Positions 1-8,389 of a DNA stretch of 64,000 nucleotides are shown piece after piece (position 1 is the first letter of the stretch; each line of letters starts with the position of its first letter). Source of the stretch: Streptomyces sp. MH60 (GTDB lineage: Bacteria; Actinomycetota; Actinomycetes; Streptomycetales; Streptomycetaceae); assembly GCF_002939385.1 (NCBI RefSeq), contig NZ_MULI01000016.1:56924-120923 (forward strand). Reading direction: 5' to 3'. The notes below the pieces were generated by a model, which had not been told where the DNA came from, did no database searches, and saw nothing but the letters and a program-made list of their open reading frames with translations. The position numbers were made by a program, and so were the translations under genes.

Positions 1-1008
1 AACTACACGAACGTGTGCGTCACGGCGTGCAAGTTCTGCGCCTTCTACGCGGCCCCCAAGGACACCAAGAAGGGCTGGACCCGCGACCTCGACGACATCC
101 TGCGCCGCTGCGCGGAGACGGTCGAGCTGGGCGGCACGCAGATCATGTTCCAGGGCGGCCACCACCCGGACTACGGCGTCGAGTACTACGAGAAGCACTT
201 CGCCGCCATCAAGAAGGAGTTCCCGCAGCTCGTCATCCACAGCCTGGGGGCGAGCGAGGTCGAGCACATGGCGCGGATCTCGAAGGTGTCGGTCGAGGAG
301 GCCATCACCCGGATCCACGCGGCCGGGCTCGACTCCTTCGCCGGTGCCGGTGCGGAGCTGCTGCCCGAGCGGCCGCGCAAGGCCATCGCGCCGCTGAAGG
401 AGTCCGGCGAGCGCTGGCTGGAGATCATGGAGATCGCGCACGGGCTGGGTGTCGAGTCGACGTCCACCATGCTGATGGGCACCGGCGAGACCAACGCCGA
501 GCGCATCGAGCACCTGCGCATGATCCGGGACGTGCAGGACCGCACCGGCGGCTTCCGCGCCTTCATCCCGTACACCTACCAGCCCGAGAACAACCACCTG
601 AAGGGCCGCACCCAGGCCACGCTCTTCGAGTACCTGCGGATGATCGCCATCGCCCGCGTCTTCCTCGACAACGTCGCCCACATCCAGGGCTCCTGGCTGA
701 CCACCGGCAAGGAGGTCGGCCAGCTCTCCCTGCACTACGGCGCGGACGACCTCGGCTCGATCATGCTGGAGGAGAACGTCGTCTCCTCCGCCGGCGCCAA
801 GCACCGGTCCAACCGGCTGGAGATCATCGACCTGATCCGCAAGGCGGGACGCGTCCCCGCGCAGCGGGCCACGACGTACGAGCACCTCGTCGTGCACGAC
901 GACCCGGCGAACGACCCCGTCGACGAGCGCGTCGTCTCCCACATCTCCTCCACGGCGATCGCGGGCGGCACGGCCCACCCCGAGCTGAAGCTGCTCGCCT
1001 CCAACTGA
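1..1008 (+). CDS. mqnC: Cyclic dehypoxanthinyl futalosine synthase (radical SAM), 5' end outside window
   Basis: Radical-SAM enzyme of the futalosine menaquinone pathway, which cyclises dehypoxanthine futalosine. The reading frame is open from base 1, so the start lies upstream. The first visible residues include the CxxxCxxC iron-sulfur motif (C-VTA-C-KF-C), whose three cysteines bind the 4Fe-4S cluster that cleaves SAM. A GAGAELLPERPR segment and the C-terminal region fit the MqnC/MqnE/CofH family, and MqnC fits best. Only the extreme N-terminus (roughly 60-70 residues) seems to be missing. The stop lies 7 bp before the next start, so the two genes are probably co-transcribed. Other menaquinone genes (menG, a MenJ-like reductase, a polyprenyl synthase) occur later in the window. 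Confidence 0.9.
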   Translation, partial: NYTNVCVTACKFCAFYAAPKDTKKGWTRDLDDILRRCAETVELGGTQIMFQGGHHPDYGVEYYEKHFAAIKKEFPQLVIHSLGASEVEHMARISKVSVEEAITRIHAAGLDSFAGAGAELLPERPRKAIAPLKESGERWLEIMEIAHGLGVESTSTMLMGTGETNAERIEHLRMIRDVQDRTGGFRAFIPYTYQPENNHLKGRTQATLFEYLRMIAIARVFLDNVAHIQGSWLTTGKEVGQLSLHYGADDLGSIMLEENVVSSAGAKHRSNRLEIIDLIRKAGRVPAQRATTYEHLVVHDDPANDPVDERVVSHISSTAIAGGTAHPELKLLASN

Positions 1009-1015
1009 TGCCGCC

Positions 1016-1615
1016 GTGCTGACGATCCACGCCTGCGAAGCCTCGCCCGAGACGGCCGTCGTGGTCGACGGCGCGCGCCTCGCCGACGTCGGCCCGTACG
1101 AGGCACTGGCCGCCGACCACCCGCGGGCGCGGGTGCGCCGGTGGCCCGGCATCCTGACACCCGGACTGCTCAACCCGTACGGACCGGAACTGCTGGAGCA
1201 GGCGTACCACCCCGACCCGCGCGAAGCGGACCGGCTGGGCACCGAGCCGATCTTCGGGGAGCGCGCGCTCGCACTCCTCGGCGCGAACGCGTCCGCGCGG
1301 GGCGCCAGCGCGCGCCGAGGGGTGCAACGCATGCTGGCGCACGGCACGGTCGCCGTCGCCGGGGAGCTGCGAGGCCGCGCGGCCCTGGACGCGGTGCGCG
1401 GAGCGGGGCTCGCCGGGGCGGCGCGTCCGGCCACCCTGCCCGGGCCCGCGTCCTTCTCGCCGGTGCCGCTGGTGCTGCTTCCCGCCCTCGCCCCCGGGAA
1501 GCCCGCCCGGTTCGCGGTGTTCGACGTACCCGACCGGGCCGCGCTCGTGCGGGAGGGCGCGTCCACGTGCGTGGCCACCGTCGTGGGCGGCCGTCTGGTG
1601 TACCGGGGCCGCTGA
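1016..1615 (+). CDS. Imidazolonepropionase-like amidohydrolase-domain protein
   Basis: 199-residue protein starting at a GTG 7 bp after mqnC. It looks like a reduced amidohydrolase: an N-terminal composite-domain strand region, a PGILTPGLLNPYGPELLE segment where a metal-dependent amidohydrolase would place its first metal ligands, and a C-terminal VVGGRLVYRGR strand. The HxH metal motif is not visible (the aligned segment reads GLLNPYG) and the length is about half that of a full deaminase. It is therefore probably not a catalytic amidohydrolase by itself. Coupling to mqnC suggests a menaquinone-related role, which is inference only. Confidence 0.7.
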   Translation: MLTIHACEASPETAVVVDGARLADVGPYEALAADHPRARVRRWPGILTPGLLNPYGPELLEQAYHPDPREADRLGTEPIFGERALALLGANASARGASARRGVQRMLAHGTVAVAGELRGRAALDAVRGAGLAGAARPATLPGPASFSPVPLVLLPALAPGKPARFAVFDVPDRAALVREGASTCVATVVGGRLVYRGR

Positions 1616-1646
1616 GCGCGCGGCCCCCGGGGCTCGTCCGTCGGGC

Positions 1647-2657
1647 CTACGCGCCGAACGCCGTCCCGAACGCCCCGTCCTCCTGCGCCACGCCGCTGCA
1701 CGTGGTGAGCGCGTCGGTGGCCGACGCGTCCGCGCCGCACTGCCGGTCGCGGAAGGCCGCCCACATCGACACCCAGGCGATGCCCTTCTCCTCGGCGAAG
1801 GCGCGCACCTCGGCCGCGTCCGCGAGCGTGAACGTCTCACCGGCGACGTCGTTGGCGCCGAGCATCGAGGTGAGCGCCATGCCCCGCCAGGCCTCCGCGT
1901 CGGACGTGCCGAAGACCTTCCCCAGCTGGGTGTGCGCGGCCTTCGCCGAGGCGAGGGCGTAGTCGCCCATGTCGTCGGTGTACGACTCGCCGTAGTTCAT
2001 GGTCATGAGGTTGACCGCGGACACCTGTACGCCGTGGTCGTTGGCCGACGCCAGCAGCGCCAGGCCGTCGGTGTCCAGACCCGAGGGCATCACCGGGAGG
2101 GTGAAGGAGACCTCCAGGCCGCCGCGTTGCTCCTGGAGCAGGGCGATCGCCTCCGAGCGCAGGGCGACGGAGTCGGCGTCGGTCAGCTCGTCGCCCTCGA
2201 TGTCGAAGTCCGCCCGCGTCGAACCGGCCGCGTCCAGGGCCGCGCCGTACGCCGCCGCCAGTGCCGAGGCGCTGTCGCAGGCCGCCGCCAGCTCCGTGCC
2301 GGACGCGCCGCCGAAGGAGACGCGGACGGAGGCCCCGGACTCCTTCAGCTTCTCGACGCGGGAGGCGACGGAGGCGTCGTCGATGTCCTGGACGCCGTTC
2401 CAGCGGGGGACGCAGTCGTCGCCGGACGAGATGACGAACGCCAGGTTGTACGCCGCGGGGGAGCCCGCCGTGTCGGTGGCGGAAGCGGTGCCGGCGCTGA
2501 CGTAGGGGGCGTAGGCGGTGGCCGGTGTGGCGGACGCGGACGGTGCGGTCGGTGCGGCGGTGGCCGCGTCGGTGGTGCCGTCGTGTCCGGCGCAGCCCGC
2601 GGCGGCCAGGGCGAACAACAGGGCGCACCCGGCTGCCGCGTTCCGGTGAACCCTCAT
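1647..2657 (-). CDS. Chitinase-like (GH18-fold) lipoprotein
   Basis: 336-residue exported protein. The N-terminus has two arginines, a hydrophobic stretch and a lipobox-like AAGC ending at Cys22, followed by a Thr/Ala/Pro-rich linker to about residue 60. The rest resembles a GH18 TIM barrel: VRVSFGG near 111-117 (the SxGG strand motif), a D-F-D-I-E motif at 150-154 matching the catalytic DxxDxDxE pattern, NLMTMNYG further on and a WVSMWA strand near the end. E154 would be the acid residue. Likely a membrane-anchored hydrolase acting on chitin or a related N-acetylglucosamine polymer. Neighbours are divergent; 193 bp separate it from the polysaccharide operon. Confidence 0.75.
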   Translation of the reverse strand: MRVHRNAAAGCALLFALAAAGCAGHDGTTDAATAAPTAPSASATPATAYAPYVSAGTASATDTAGSPAAYNLAFVISSGDDCVPRWNGVQDIDDASVASRVEKLKESGASVRVSFGGASGTELAAACDSASALAAAYGAALDAAGSTRADFDIEGDELTDADSVALRSEAIALLQEQRGGLEVSFTLPVMPSGLDTDGLALLASANDHGVQVSAVNLMTMNYGESYTDDMGDYALASAKAAHTQLGKVFGTSDAEAWRGMALTSMLGANDVAGETFTLADAAEVRAFAEEKGIAWVSMWAAFRDRQCGADASATDALTTCSGVAQEDGAFGTAFGA

Positions 2658-2850
2658 GAGCGCTCTCTCCCGTACTCGTCCGTTGTCGTCGTCGGACCAG
2701 TGAAGGTGGCACGCGTTCCTGGGTCTTCGCTGAGGAAAGGGCGCCGTCGGGTCTCATCTCTCAGGAAACGGACAGGACGGGGCGGTTTTCACCGGGATCT
2801 CTCAAGGAACTGCCAGTTCGCGACAGGCAAGGCTCCCTAACGTCCGGGGA
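2658..2850. promoter_or_regulatory. Divergent intergenic region with two direct repeats
   Basis: Region between the GH18-like lipoprotein and the polysaccharide operon. The element ATCTCTCAGGAA (2756-2767) recurs as ATCTCTCAAGGAA (2797-2809), 41 bp apart, close to four helical turns. This spacing would suit a regulator that binds direct repeats. No clear -35/-10 pair was recognised. Confidence 0.35.
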
Positions 2851-3261
2851 ATGCAATCCGAGCCTGCCACCGCCTCCCGCGCCGCCACGCGCGGTCGCCG
2901 CCGCAAACGCGGCGACGGATCCGCCGAGGGCCCCGTGTTCGTCGACAGCACCGGACGCCGGGCCCGGCTGCTGCGCCGGCTGGGACTGCTGATGGGGGCC
3001 GTGTGCGTCGGCTACACGGCCGTCCTGGGGCTGGCCTTCATGGGCGTCGGCATCTCGGTCAACCCGTCCTCGCTGCTGCCCTTCGGCGTCGGCGATGGCG
3101 GTGGCGGACCCGAGGGCGGCACCGGTCCCGGCGGCGGCACGCGTCCGCAGGGCGGGGTCGCTCCCAGAGGTGCCCCGCCGAGCACCGCGCCGCCCACCGG
3201 CTCCCCCAGCGCTGTCCCCAGCACCGCTCCCGCCTCTCCCGCCGCCGCCCGCACCGACTGA
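2851..3261 (+). CDS. Small membrane protein with Pro/Gly-rich tail
   Basis: 136 residues. A basic N-terminal cytoplasmic segment (about 1-35) precedes one long hydrophobic span (about 48-68) and a low-complexity extracellular tail rich in Gly, Pro, Ser and Ala. No recognised domain. It ends 18 bp before the deacetylase/glycosyltransferase gene and is almost certainly in its operon. By analogy with other bacterial polysaccharide synthases it could be a small accessory membrane subunit of the GT2 enzyme; this is inference. Confidence 0.7.
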   Translation: MQSEPATASRAATRGRRRKRGDGSAEGPVFVDSTGRRARLLRRLGLLMGAVCVGYTAVLGLAFMGVGISVNPSSLLPFGVGDGGGGPEGGTGPGGGTRPQGGVAPRGAPPSTAPPTGSPSAVPSTAPASPAAARTD

Positions 3262-3279
3262 CCGGACGCCCCCACCCTC

Positions 3280-5493
3280 ATGACCACGCCCAGCACACCC
3301 CCCGCCCCGCCCGCCCGGGGCCGCCGTCGCGCCCCCTCCCGCATGGAACGGGCCGCGGGCCGGGCCGCCGCACTGCAACGCCCCCGCGTCCTCCTCGCCC
3401 TGCTGCTCCTGCTCGCGCTGACCTGCGTGATGCTCCTCGACGGCTACCTGCGCGCGGAGGTCGGCGGCGACGAGCGCGTCCGCACCGGCGCCTCGGCCGG
3501 TGACGTCCCCGACGACGTACTGGACGGCGGGCCGATCCTGTCCTTCCCCGGCGGACGGGCCACCACCGTCTCCGTCCCGGACAAGACGATCGTGCTGACC
3601 TTCGACGACGGCCCCGACCCCACCTGGACGCCGCAGGTGCTGGAGATCCTGGAGAAGTACGACGTGCCCGGCACGTTCTTCCTGGTCGGCTCGATGGTCT
3701 CGCGCCACCCGGGCATCGTGCGGGACATGGTCGAGCAGGGCAACGAGGTGGGCGTCCACACCTTCACCCACGTCGACCTCTCCTACCAGAGCCAGGCCCG
3801 CGTCACCCGCGAGATCGAGCAGACCCAGCTCGCCCTGGCGGGCGCGGCCGGCATCACCACCACGCTGTTCCGGGCGCCGTACTCCTCCGAGACGGACGCC
3901 ATCGACGACTACAGCTGGCCGGTCTACGAGAGCCTCGGCGCGGACGGGTACACCAGCGTCTTCATCGACACCGACAGCGACGACTGGAAGCGGCCCGGCG
4001 TCTCGAAGATCGTGCAGTGGGCGACGCCGGAGGACGGCGAGGGCGCGTCCGTCCTCTTCCACGACGCCGGGGGCGAACGGTCTCAGACGATCGAGGCGCT
4101 GCCGCAGTACATCGAGAAGATGAAGGCGAAGGGCTACACCTTCACCACCGTCAGCGGTGCCATGGCCGAGCAGCAGCCGCGGCAGCCCGGAGGCGGCCTC
4201 CAGGCCGCCCACCACAAGGCCACCGGCGCCACCCTCTACGAGGGCAAGGCGCTGATCGCGGCCGTCGCGGTCGCCGAGTGGACGGTGCCGGCGCTGTCGG
4301 CCGGGCTGGTGATCGTGGGCGTGGCCGTGATGGGCCGGTTCGCCATGATGCTCCTCCTCGCCCGCCGGCATCACCGGCAGCGCAACAGACGGCGCTTCGG
4401 CTGGGGCCCGCCCGTCACCCGGCCGGTGAGCGTGATCGTCCCGGCGTACAACGAGAAGGAGTGCATCGAGGCGACGCTGAGATCCCTGGCGCGCAGTACG
4501 CATCCCGTCGAGATCATCGTCGTGGACGACGGGTCGACGGACGGTACCGCGGAGATCGCCGAGTCCCTCGGGCTGCCCGGCGTCCGGGTCGTCCGGCAGG
4601 CCAACGCGGGCAAGCCCGCCGCCCTCAACAACGGCGTCCGGCACGCCCGGTACGACATCGTCGTGATGATGGACGGCGACACCGTCTTCGAACCCGACAC
4701 CGTGCGGCACCTGGTGCAGCCCTTCGCCGACCCCTCCGTCGGCGCGGTCGCGGGCAACGCCAAGGTCGGCAACCGGCGCACCCTCATCGGCGCCTGGCAG
4801 CACATCGAATACGTGATGGGCTTCAACCTCGACCGGCGCATGTACGACCTGCTGCGCTGCATGCCGACCATCCCGGGCGCGATCGGCGCGTTCCGGCGCG
4901 CGGCGGTCCTCCAGGTCGGCGGCATGAGCGACGACACCCTCGCCGAGGACACCGACATCACCATCGCCCTGCACCGCGCGGACTGGCGGGTGGTCTACGA
5001 GGAGCACGCCCGCGCCTGGACGGAGGCGCCGGGGTCGCTCGGCCAGCTCTGGTCGCAGCGCTACCGCTGGTCGTACGGCACGATGCAGGCGCTGTGGAAG
5101 CACCGCCGCTCCCTGACGGACAAGGGTCCCTCGGGCCGCTTCGGGCGGGTCGGGATGCCGCTGGTGGTGCTCTTCCAGGTGGTCACGCCGCTCTTCGCGC
5201 CGCTCATCGACGTGTTCACCGTCTACTCGATGGTCTTCGTCGACTTCCGCGCGGCGCTCCTCGCCTGGGTCGCGGTGCTGGGCGTCCAGCTGGTGTGCGC
5301 GGCGTACGCCTTCCGGCTCGACCGGGAGAAGTACCGGTACCTGCTGATGATGCCGCTCCAGCAGCTGGCGTACCGGCAGATGATGTACCTCGTCCTCATC
5401 CACTCCTGCGTCACCGCGCTGACCGGCGGGCGGCTGCGCTGGCAGAAGCTGAAACGGACCGGCGAGGTCGGGACGCCCGCGGGGACCGGCTGA
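3280..5493 (+). CDS. Bifunctional polysaccharide deacetylase / family 2 glycosyltransferase
   Basis: 737-residue membrane protein joining two enzymes. After a transmembrane span near 36-53, a NodB-type deacetylase carries TFDDGP at 107-112 (Asp base and metal Asp) and HTFTH at 160-164 (two metal His). A second hydrophobic region lies at about 320-357. The GT2 domain follows: SVIVPAYNE (381-389), DDGS (413-416), DGD (462-464), EDTD (553-556) and QRYRW (590-594), the signature of processive synthases such as hyaluronan/poly-GlcNAc enzymes. C-terminal membrane spans complete it. It should polymerise and export an N-acetylated hexosamine polymer and de-N-acetylate it outside. Architecture matches the Streptomyces MatB type of cell-aggregation polysaccharide synthase. 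The stop overlaps the next ATG. Confidence 0.9.
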   Translation: MTTPSTPPAPPARGRRRAPSRMERAAGRAAALQRPRVLLALLLLLALTCVMLLDGYLRAEVGGDERVRTGASAGDVPDDVLDGGPILSFPGGRATTVSVPDKTIVLTFDDGPDPTWTPQVLEILEKYDVPGTFFLVGSMVSRHPGIVRDMVEQGNEVGVHTFTHVDLSYQSQARVTREIEQTQLALAGAAGITTTLFRAPYSSETDAIDDYSWPVYESLGADGYTSVFIDTDSDDWKRPGVSKIVQWATPEDGEGASVLFHDAGGERSQTIEALPQYIEKMKAKGYTFTTVSGAMAEQQPRQPGGGLQAAHHKATGATLYEGKALIAAVAVAEWTVPALSAGLVIVGVAVMGRFAMMLLLARRHHRQRNRRRFGWGPPVTRPVSVIVPAYNEKECIEATLRSLARSTHPVEIIVVDDGSTDGTAEIAESLGLPGVRVVRQANAGKPAALNNGVRHARYDIVVMMDGDTVFEPDTVRHLVQPFADPSVGAVAGNAKVGNRRTLIGAWQHIEYVMGFNLDRRMYDLLRCMPTIPGAIGAFRRAAVLQVGGMSDDTLAEDTDITIALHRADWRVVYEEHARAWTEAPGSLGQLWSQRYRWSYGTMQALWKHRRSLTDKGPSGRFGRVGMPLVVLFQVVTPLFAPLIDVFTVYSMVFVDFRAALLAWVAVLGVQLVCAAYAFRLDREKYRYLLMMPLQQLAYRQMMYLVLIHSCVTALTGGRLRWQKLKRTGEVGTPAGTG

Positions 5494-6578
5494 TGGGGGC
5501 CCACAGCAAGGGCGCCGTGCGCGCCGCCCGTGCGGCAGGGGACGCCCCGGCACGGGACCGGTACTTCGACACGCTGCGCGCCCTCGCCCTGGTCCGGGTC
5601 GTCGCGTACCACGCCTTCGGCTGGCCCTGGGCCGGGCTGGTCTTCCCCTCCATGGGGGTCATGTTCGGCCTGGCCGGCACCCTGATGGCCCGCTCGCTCC
5701 AGCGGCCCGCCCCGGCGGTGCTCCGGAGCCGGCTGCGCCGCCTGCTGCCGCCGTTCTGGTGCTGGGGCCTGTTCGTGGTGGGCGCGATGCTGGCGCGCGG
5801 CTGGCTGCCCGGGTGGCAGATCGTCTACTGGGTCGTGCCGTTCGGCGACCCGCCGGGCAGCGCGTGGGGCGAGCAGGCCTGGGAGATCCTCTGGTACCTC
5901 AGGACGTATCTGTGGTTCGTCCTGCTCTCCCCGCTGCTGCTGCGGGTCTTCCGGCTCGCGCCCGTGCCGGTACTGCTGCTGTCGCTCGCGCCGATCGTGG
6001 CGTTCCAGTTCCTCTGGCGGCCGCCGGAGAACCGCTTCGGCACCGGACTGCTCGACCTGGCGACCTACGCCTTCTGCTGGGTGCTCGGCTTCGCCCACCG
6101 CGACGGCGTGCTGGCTCGCCTGAGGCCGGCCGCCGTCGTCGCCCTGTCGCTCGCCGCCCTCGCCTGCGGCGCCTGGTACGCCTTCGCGCACCGGGCCGAG
6201 TACGGCACCTACGACCTCGACGACATCCCGTTCGCGCAGGCCCTCTGGTCGGCCGGGTTCGTGACGCTGCTGATGTACTCCAAGGCACGGCTCGGGACCG
6301 ACTTCTCGGGACTGGTCCGGCTGCGGTGGCTGGACCGGCTGGTGAGCGTGTTCAACGCCCGCGCGGTGACGGTCTACCTCTGGCACGAGCTGGCCCTGGT
6401 CCTGGCCGTGCCGCTGATCGACCGGTTCTGGGACGTGCCCGCCTTCGAGGCCTATCTGCCGCTGGACAGCCAGTGGTTCCTGCTGGCGGTGGGCTGGGTC
6501 CTGATCGCGGTGTTCGTGCTGCTGTTCGGGTGGGTGGAGGACGTCGCCGCGCGGCGGAGGCCGCGCCTGCTGCCGTGA
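5493..6578 (+). CDS. Acyltransferase family 3-like membrane protein
   Basis: 361 residues. The ATG at 5493 overlaps the upstream TGA, so translation is coupled to the deacetylase/GT2 gene. About ten hydrophobic spans and an N-terminal RYFDTLRALALVRVVAYHAF segment are typical of the acyltransferase 3 family; the conserved catalytic His would be H in YHAFGW. A second conserved block, AVTVYLWHELALVL, lies near the C-terminus. Members move acyl groups (O-acetyl, succinyl) across the membrane onto polysaccharides. In this operon the expected acceptor is the polymer made by the GT2 protein. The acyl donor cannot be read from the sequence. Confidence 0.82.
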   Translation: MGAHSKGAVRAARAAGDAPARDRYFDTLRALALVRVVAYHAFGWPWAGLVFPSMGVMFGLAGTLMARSLQRPAPAVLRSRLRRLLPPFWCWGLFVVGAMLARGWLPGWQIVYWVVPFGDPPGSAWGEQAWEILWYLRTYLWFVLLSPLLLRVFRLAPVPVLLLSLAPIVAFQFLWRPPENRFGTGLLDLATYAFCWVLGFAHRDGVLARLRPAAVVALSLAALACGAWYAFAHRAEYGTYDLDDIPFAQALWSAGFVTLLMYSKARLGTDFSGLVRLRWLDRLVSVFNARAVTVYLWHELALVLAVPLIDRFWDVPAFEAYLPLDSQWFLLAVGWVLIAVFVLLFGWVEDVAARRRPRLLP

Positions 6579-6620
6579 GCCCGTCGGCGGCGACAGGGGA
6601 GGTGCTGCAACAATGGGCCC

Positions 6621-7316
6621 GTGACCCGCGCTTCCCTGAACAAGCAGCCGCACGAAGTCGCCTCGATGTTCGACCACGTCGCGGAACGGTACGACCTGAC
6701 GAACGCCGTGCTCTCGCTCGGCCAGGACCGGGCGTGGCGCAAGGCGGTCGCCGGCGCCGTCGACGCCCGCCCCGCGCAGAAGGTCCTGGACCTCGCGGCC
6801 GGCACGGCGACCTCCTCCCTGCCCTTCGCCCGCACCGGCGCCTACGTCGTCCCCTGCGACTTCTCCCAGGGCATGCTCCAGGTCGGCAAGGAACGCCACT
6901 CCTGGCTGCCGTTCACCGCGGGCGACGCGACGCGGCTGCCGTTCAAGGACGACGTCTTCGACGCCGTCACCATCTCCTTCGGGCTGCGCAACGTGCAGGA
7001 CACGGACGCCGCGCTGCGCGAGATGTACCGGGTGACACGGCCCGGCGGCCGGGTCGTCATCTGCGAGTTCTCGCACCCGACCTGGGCGCCGTTCCGCACC
7101 GTCTACACCGAGTACCTGATGCGCGCCCTGCCGCCCGTCGCCCGCGCGGTGTCGTCCAACCCCGACGCGTACGTCTACCTCGCCGAGTCCATCCGGGCCT
7201 GGCCCGACCAGCCGGCGCTCGCCGAGCGGCTGGGCAGGGCCGGCTGGTCCAAGGTGGCGTGGCGCAACCTGACGGGCGGCGTGGTGACGCTGCACCGGGG
7301 GTTCAAGGCGAGCTGA
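6621..7316 (+). CDS. menG: Demethylmenaquinone methyltransferase
   Basis: 231-residue class I SAM methyltransferase that performs the last nuclear methylation of menaquinone. [12 protein letters not shown] (17-28) is the UbiE/MenG family signature, LDLAAGTAT (56-64) is SAM motif I, and FGLRNVQD follows. GTG start at 6621 with a GGGGAGG purine run upstream (about 6597-6603). It stands alone 42 bp after the acyltransferase gene and its 3' end overlaps the convergent PASTA gene by 14 bp. Family-level assignment is secure; menaquinone rather than ubiquinone follows from the actinobacterial context. Confidence 0.93.
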   Translation: MTRASLNKQPHEVASMFDHVAERYDLTNAVLSLGQDRAWRKAVAGAVDARPAQKVLDLAAGTATSSLPFARTGAYVVPCDFSQGMLQVGKERHSWLPFTAGDATRLPFKDDVFDAVTISFGLRNVQDTDAALREMYRVTRPGGRVVICEFSHPTWAPFRTVYTEYLMRALPPVARAVSSNPDAYVYLAESIRAWPDQPALAERLGRAGWSKVAWRNLTGGVVTLHRGFKAS

Positions 7317-7722
7317 GCGCGGCGCAGCAGGACGGCGGTTCCCCCGGCTCCGCCAGCTCCCGGCGGAGCCCGCCCAGCGGCGGACGCGGCACGCGCGGCT
7401 CGCGGATGCCGCCGCCGCCCTCGCCCTCTCCGAAGTCGAACCACACGTACACCGTCGACTCCCGGGGCACCTGTGCGCCGGGCGGCGGGTACTGGCGTAC
7501 GACGTGGTCGACGACGGCGGCCCGGAGATCGGGCCGGTCCGGCGCGGTCAGGAACAGGCCCTGCGCGCGGGCGGCCCCGTGCGCGTCCACGGCCATCAGA
7601 CCGACCAGGCGCGGCACACGGACGCCACGGTTCTCGGGATCCTCGGGTACCAGGCGCACGGACGTCACCCCCCAGCGGTACCCGGCAGAGTAGTCCCGCC
7701 GCGCACCGCCCGGAAGCGTCAA
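7303..7722 (-). CDS. Small protein with a single PASTA-like domain
   Basis: 139 residues. The central part (about 34-98) runs [14 protein letters not shown]... to [22 protein letters not shown], which is the pattern of one PASTA repeat (valine-proline-x-leucine-hydrophobic-glycine, then QxPxxG). No kinase, signal peptide or transmembrane span is visible. It overlaps the end of menG by 14 bp tail to tail. PASTA domains usually bind peptidoglycan fragments when outside the cell; a cytosolic stand-alone copy is unusual, so function is not assigned. Confidence 0.65.
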   Translation of the reverse strand: MTLPGGARRDYSAGYRWGVTSVRLVPEDPENRGVRVPRLVGLMAVDAHGAARAQGLFLTAPDRPDLRAAVVDHVVRQYPPPGAQVPRESTVYVWFDFGEGEGGGGIREPRVPRPPLGGLRRELAEPGEPPSCCAALSSP

Positions 7723-7770
7723 GTGGCTTACTGTGACAGTCGATTACCCTGCGTCACGCCCTGGTGGGGG

Positions 7771-8292
7771 TCAGACGGAGGACGGGGACAGGGGAAGGCG
7801 GTAGCAGTGCCCCCGCTGCTCGGAGGACGGGATCGTGAAGACCTCGGCGAGCCGCATGCCCAGCCGCTCCGTGACCGCGATGGACCGGGCGTTGCGCGCG
7901 TTGACCATCGCGACCACCTCCGCCACACCCGCGCCGCGCACCCGCTCCAGCGCCTGCCGGGCGGCCGCCGTGACGTACCCCTGGCCCCAGTGCGCCCGCC
8001 CGAGCCGCCAGCCGATCTCGATCTCGCCCTTGGGGCCCCAGTCGCCCGGCCACGGCTGGGCGCCCGTAAACCCGATGACCCGGCCCGACTCGTCCACCAT
8101 GGTCCACAGGCAGAAGCCGTGCTCGGCGTCGTGCCGGCGCTGGCGGGCGGTCAGCTCCTCGTAGACGGACAGCTCCGCGGGCCTCCCGCCGTGGAACTCC
8201 ATGACGTCCGGGTCGTCGAAGATCCGGTGCCAGGTGACGGCGTCCTCGTCGGTGGGGACGCGCAACCGTACAACGGGGAGAGGTCGCTTCAC
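7771..8292 (-). CDS. GNAT family N-acetyltransferase
   Basis: 173 residues from the GTG at 8292 (reads VKRPLPVVRLRVPTDEDAV). A longer frame upstream gives a non-homologous extension that would overlap the neighbouring gene's start, so the short start is preferred. GEIEIGWRLGRAHWGQGYVTAAARQAL holds the acetyl-CoA binding loop (xxGQGYxT), and NARSIAVTERLGMRLAE is the C-terminal RimJ-like signature. Most like the RimJ/RimL branch that acetylates N-termini or small molecules; the substrate is unknown. It is divergent from the geranylgeranyl reductase, with 97 bp between starts. Confidence 0.85.
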   Translation of the reverse strand: MKRPLPVVRLRVPTDEDAVTWHRIFDDPDVMEFHGGRPAELSVYEELTARQRRHDAEHGFCLWTMVDESGRVIGFTGAQPWPGDWGPKGEIEIGWRLGRAHWGQGYVTAAARQALERVRGAGVAEVVAMVNARNARSIAVTERLGMRLAEVFTIPSSEQRGHCYRLPLSPSSV

Positions 8293-8389
8293 TGGGCAGC
8301 CCTTCAGCCGGGTGATCGGTGTCGCTGAATAGACTGCCCATGACCAGTGCCGGTCGGCACGCAGATTCCGAACTTGGGGAGATCCCGCC

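Noticed and set aside
2761..5553. 930-codon open frame on the minus strand
   Set aside because: Antisense to a conserved deacetylase/GT2 gene; its composition (His, Asp, Arg, Gly rich) is the mirror of high-GC codon bias.
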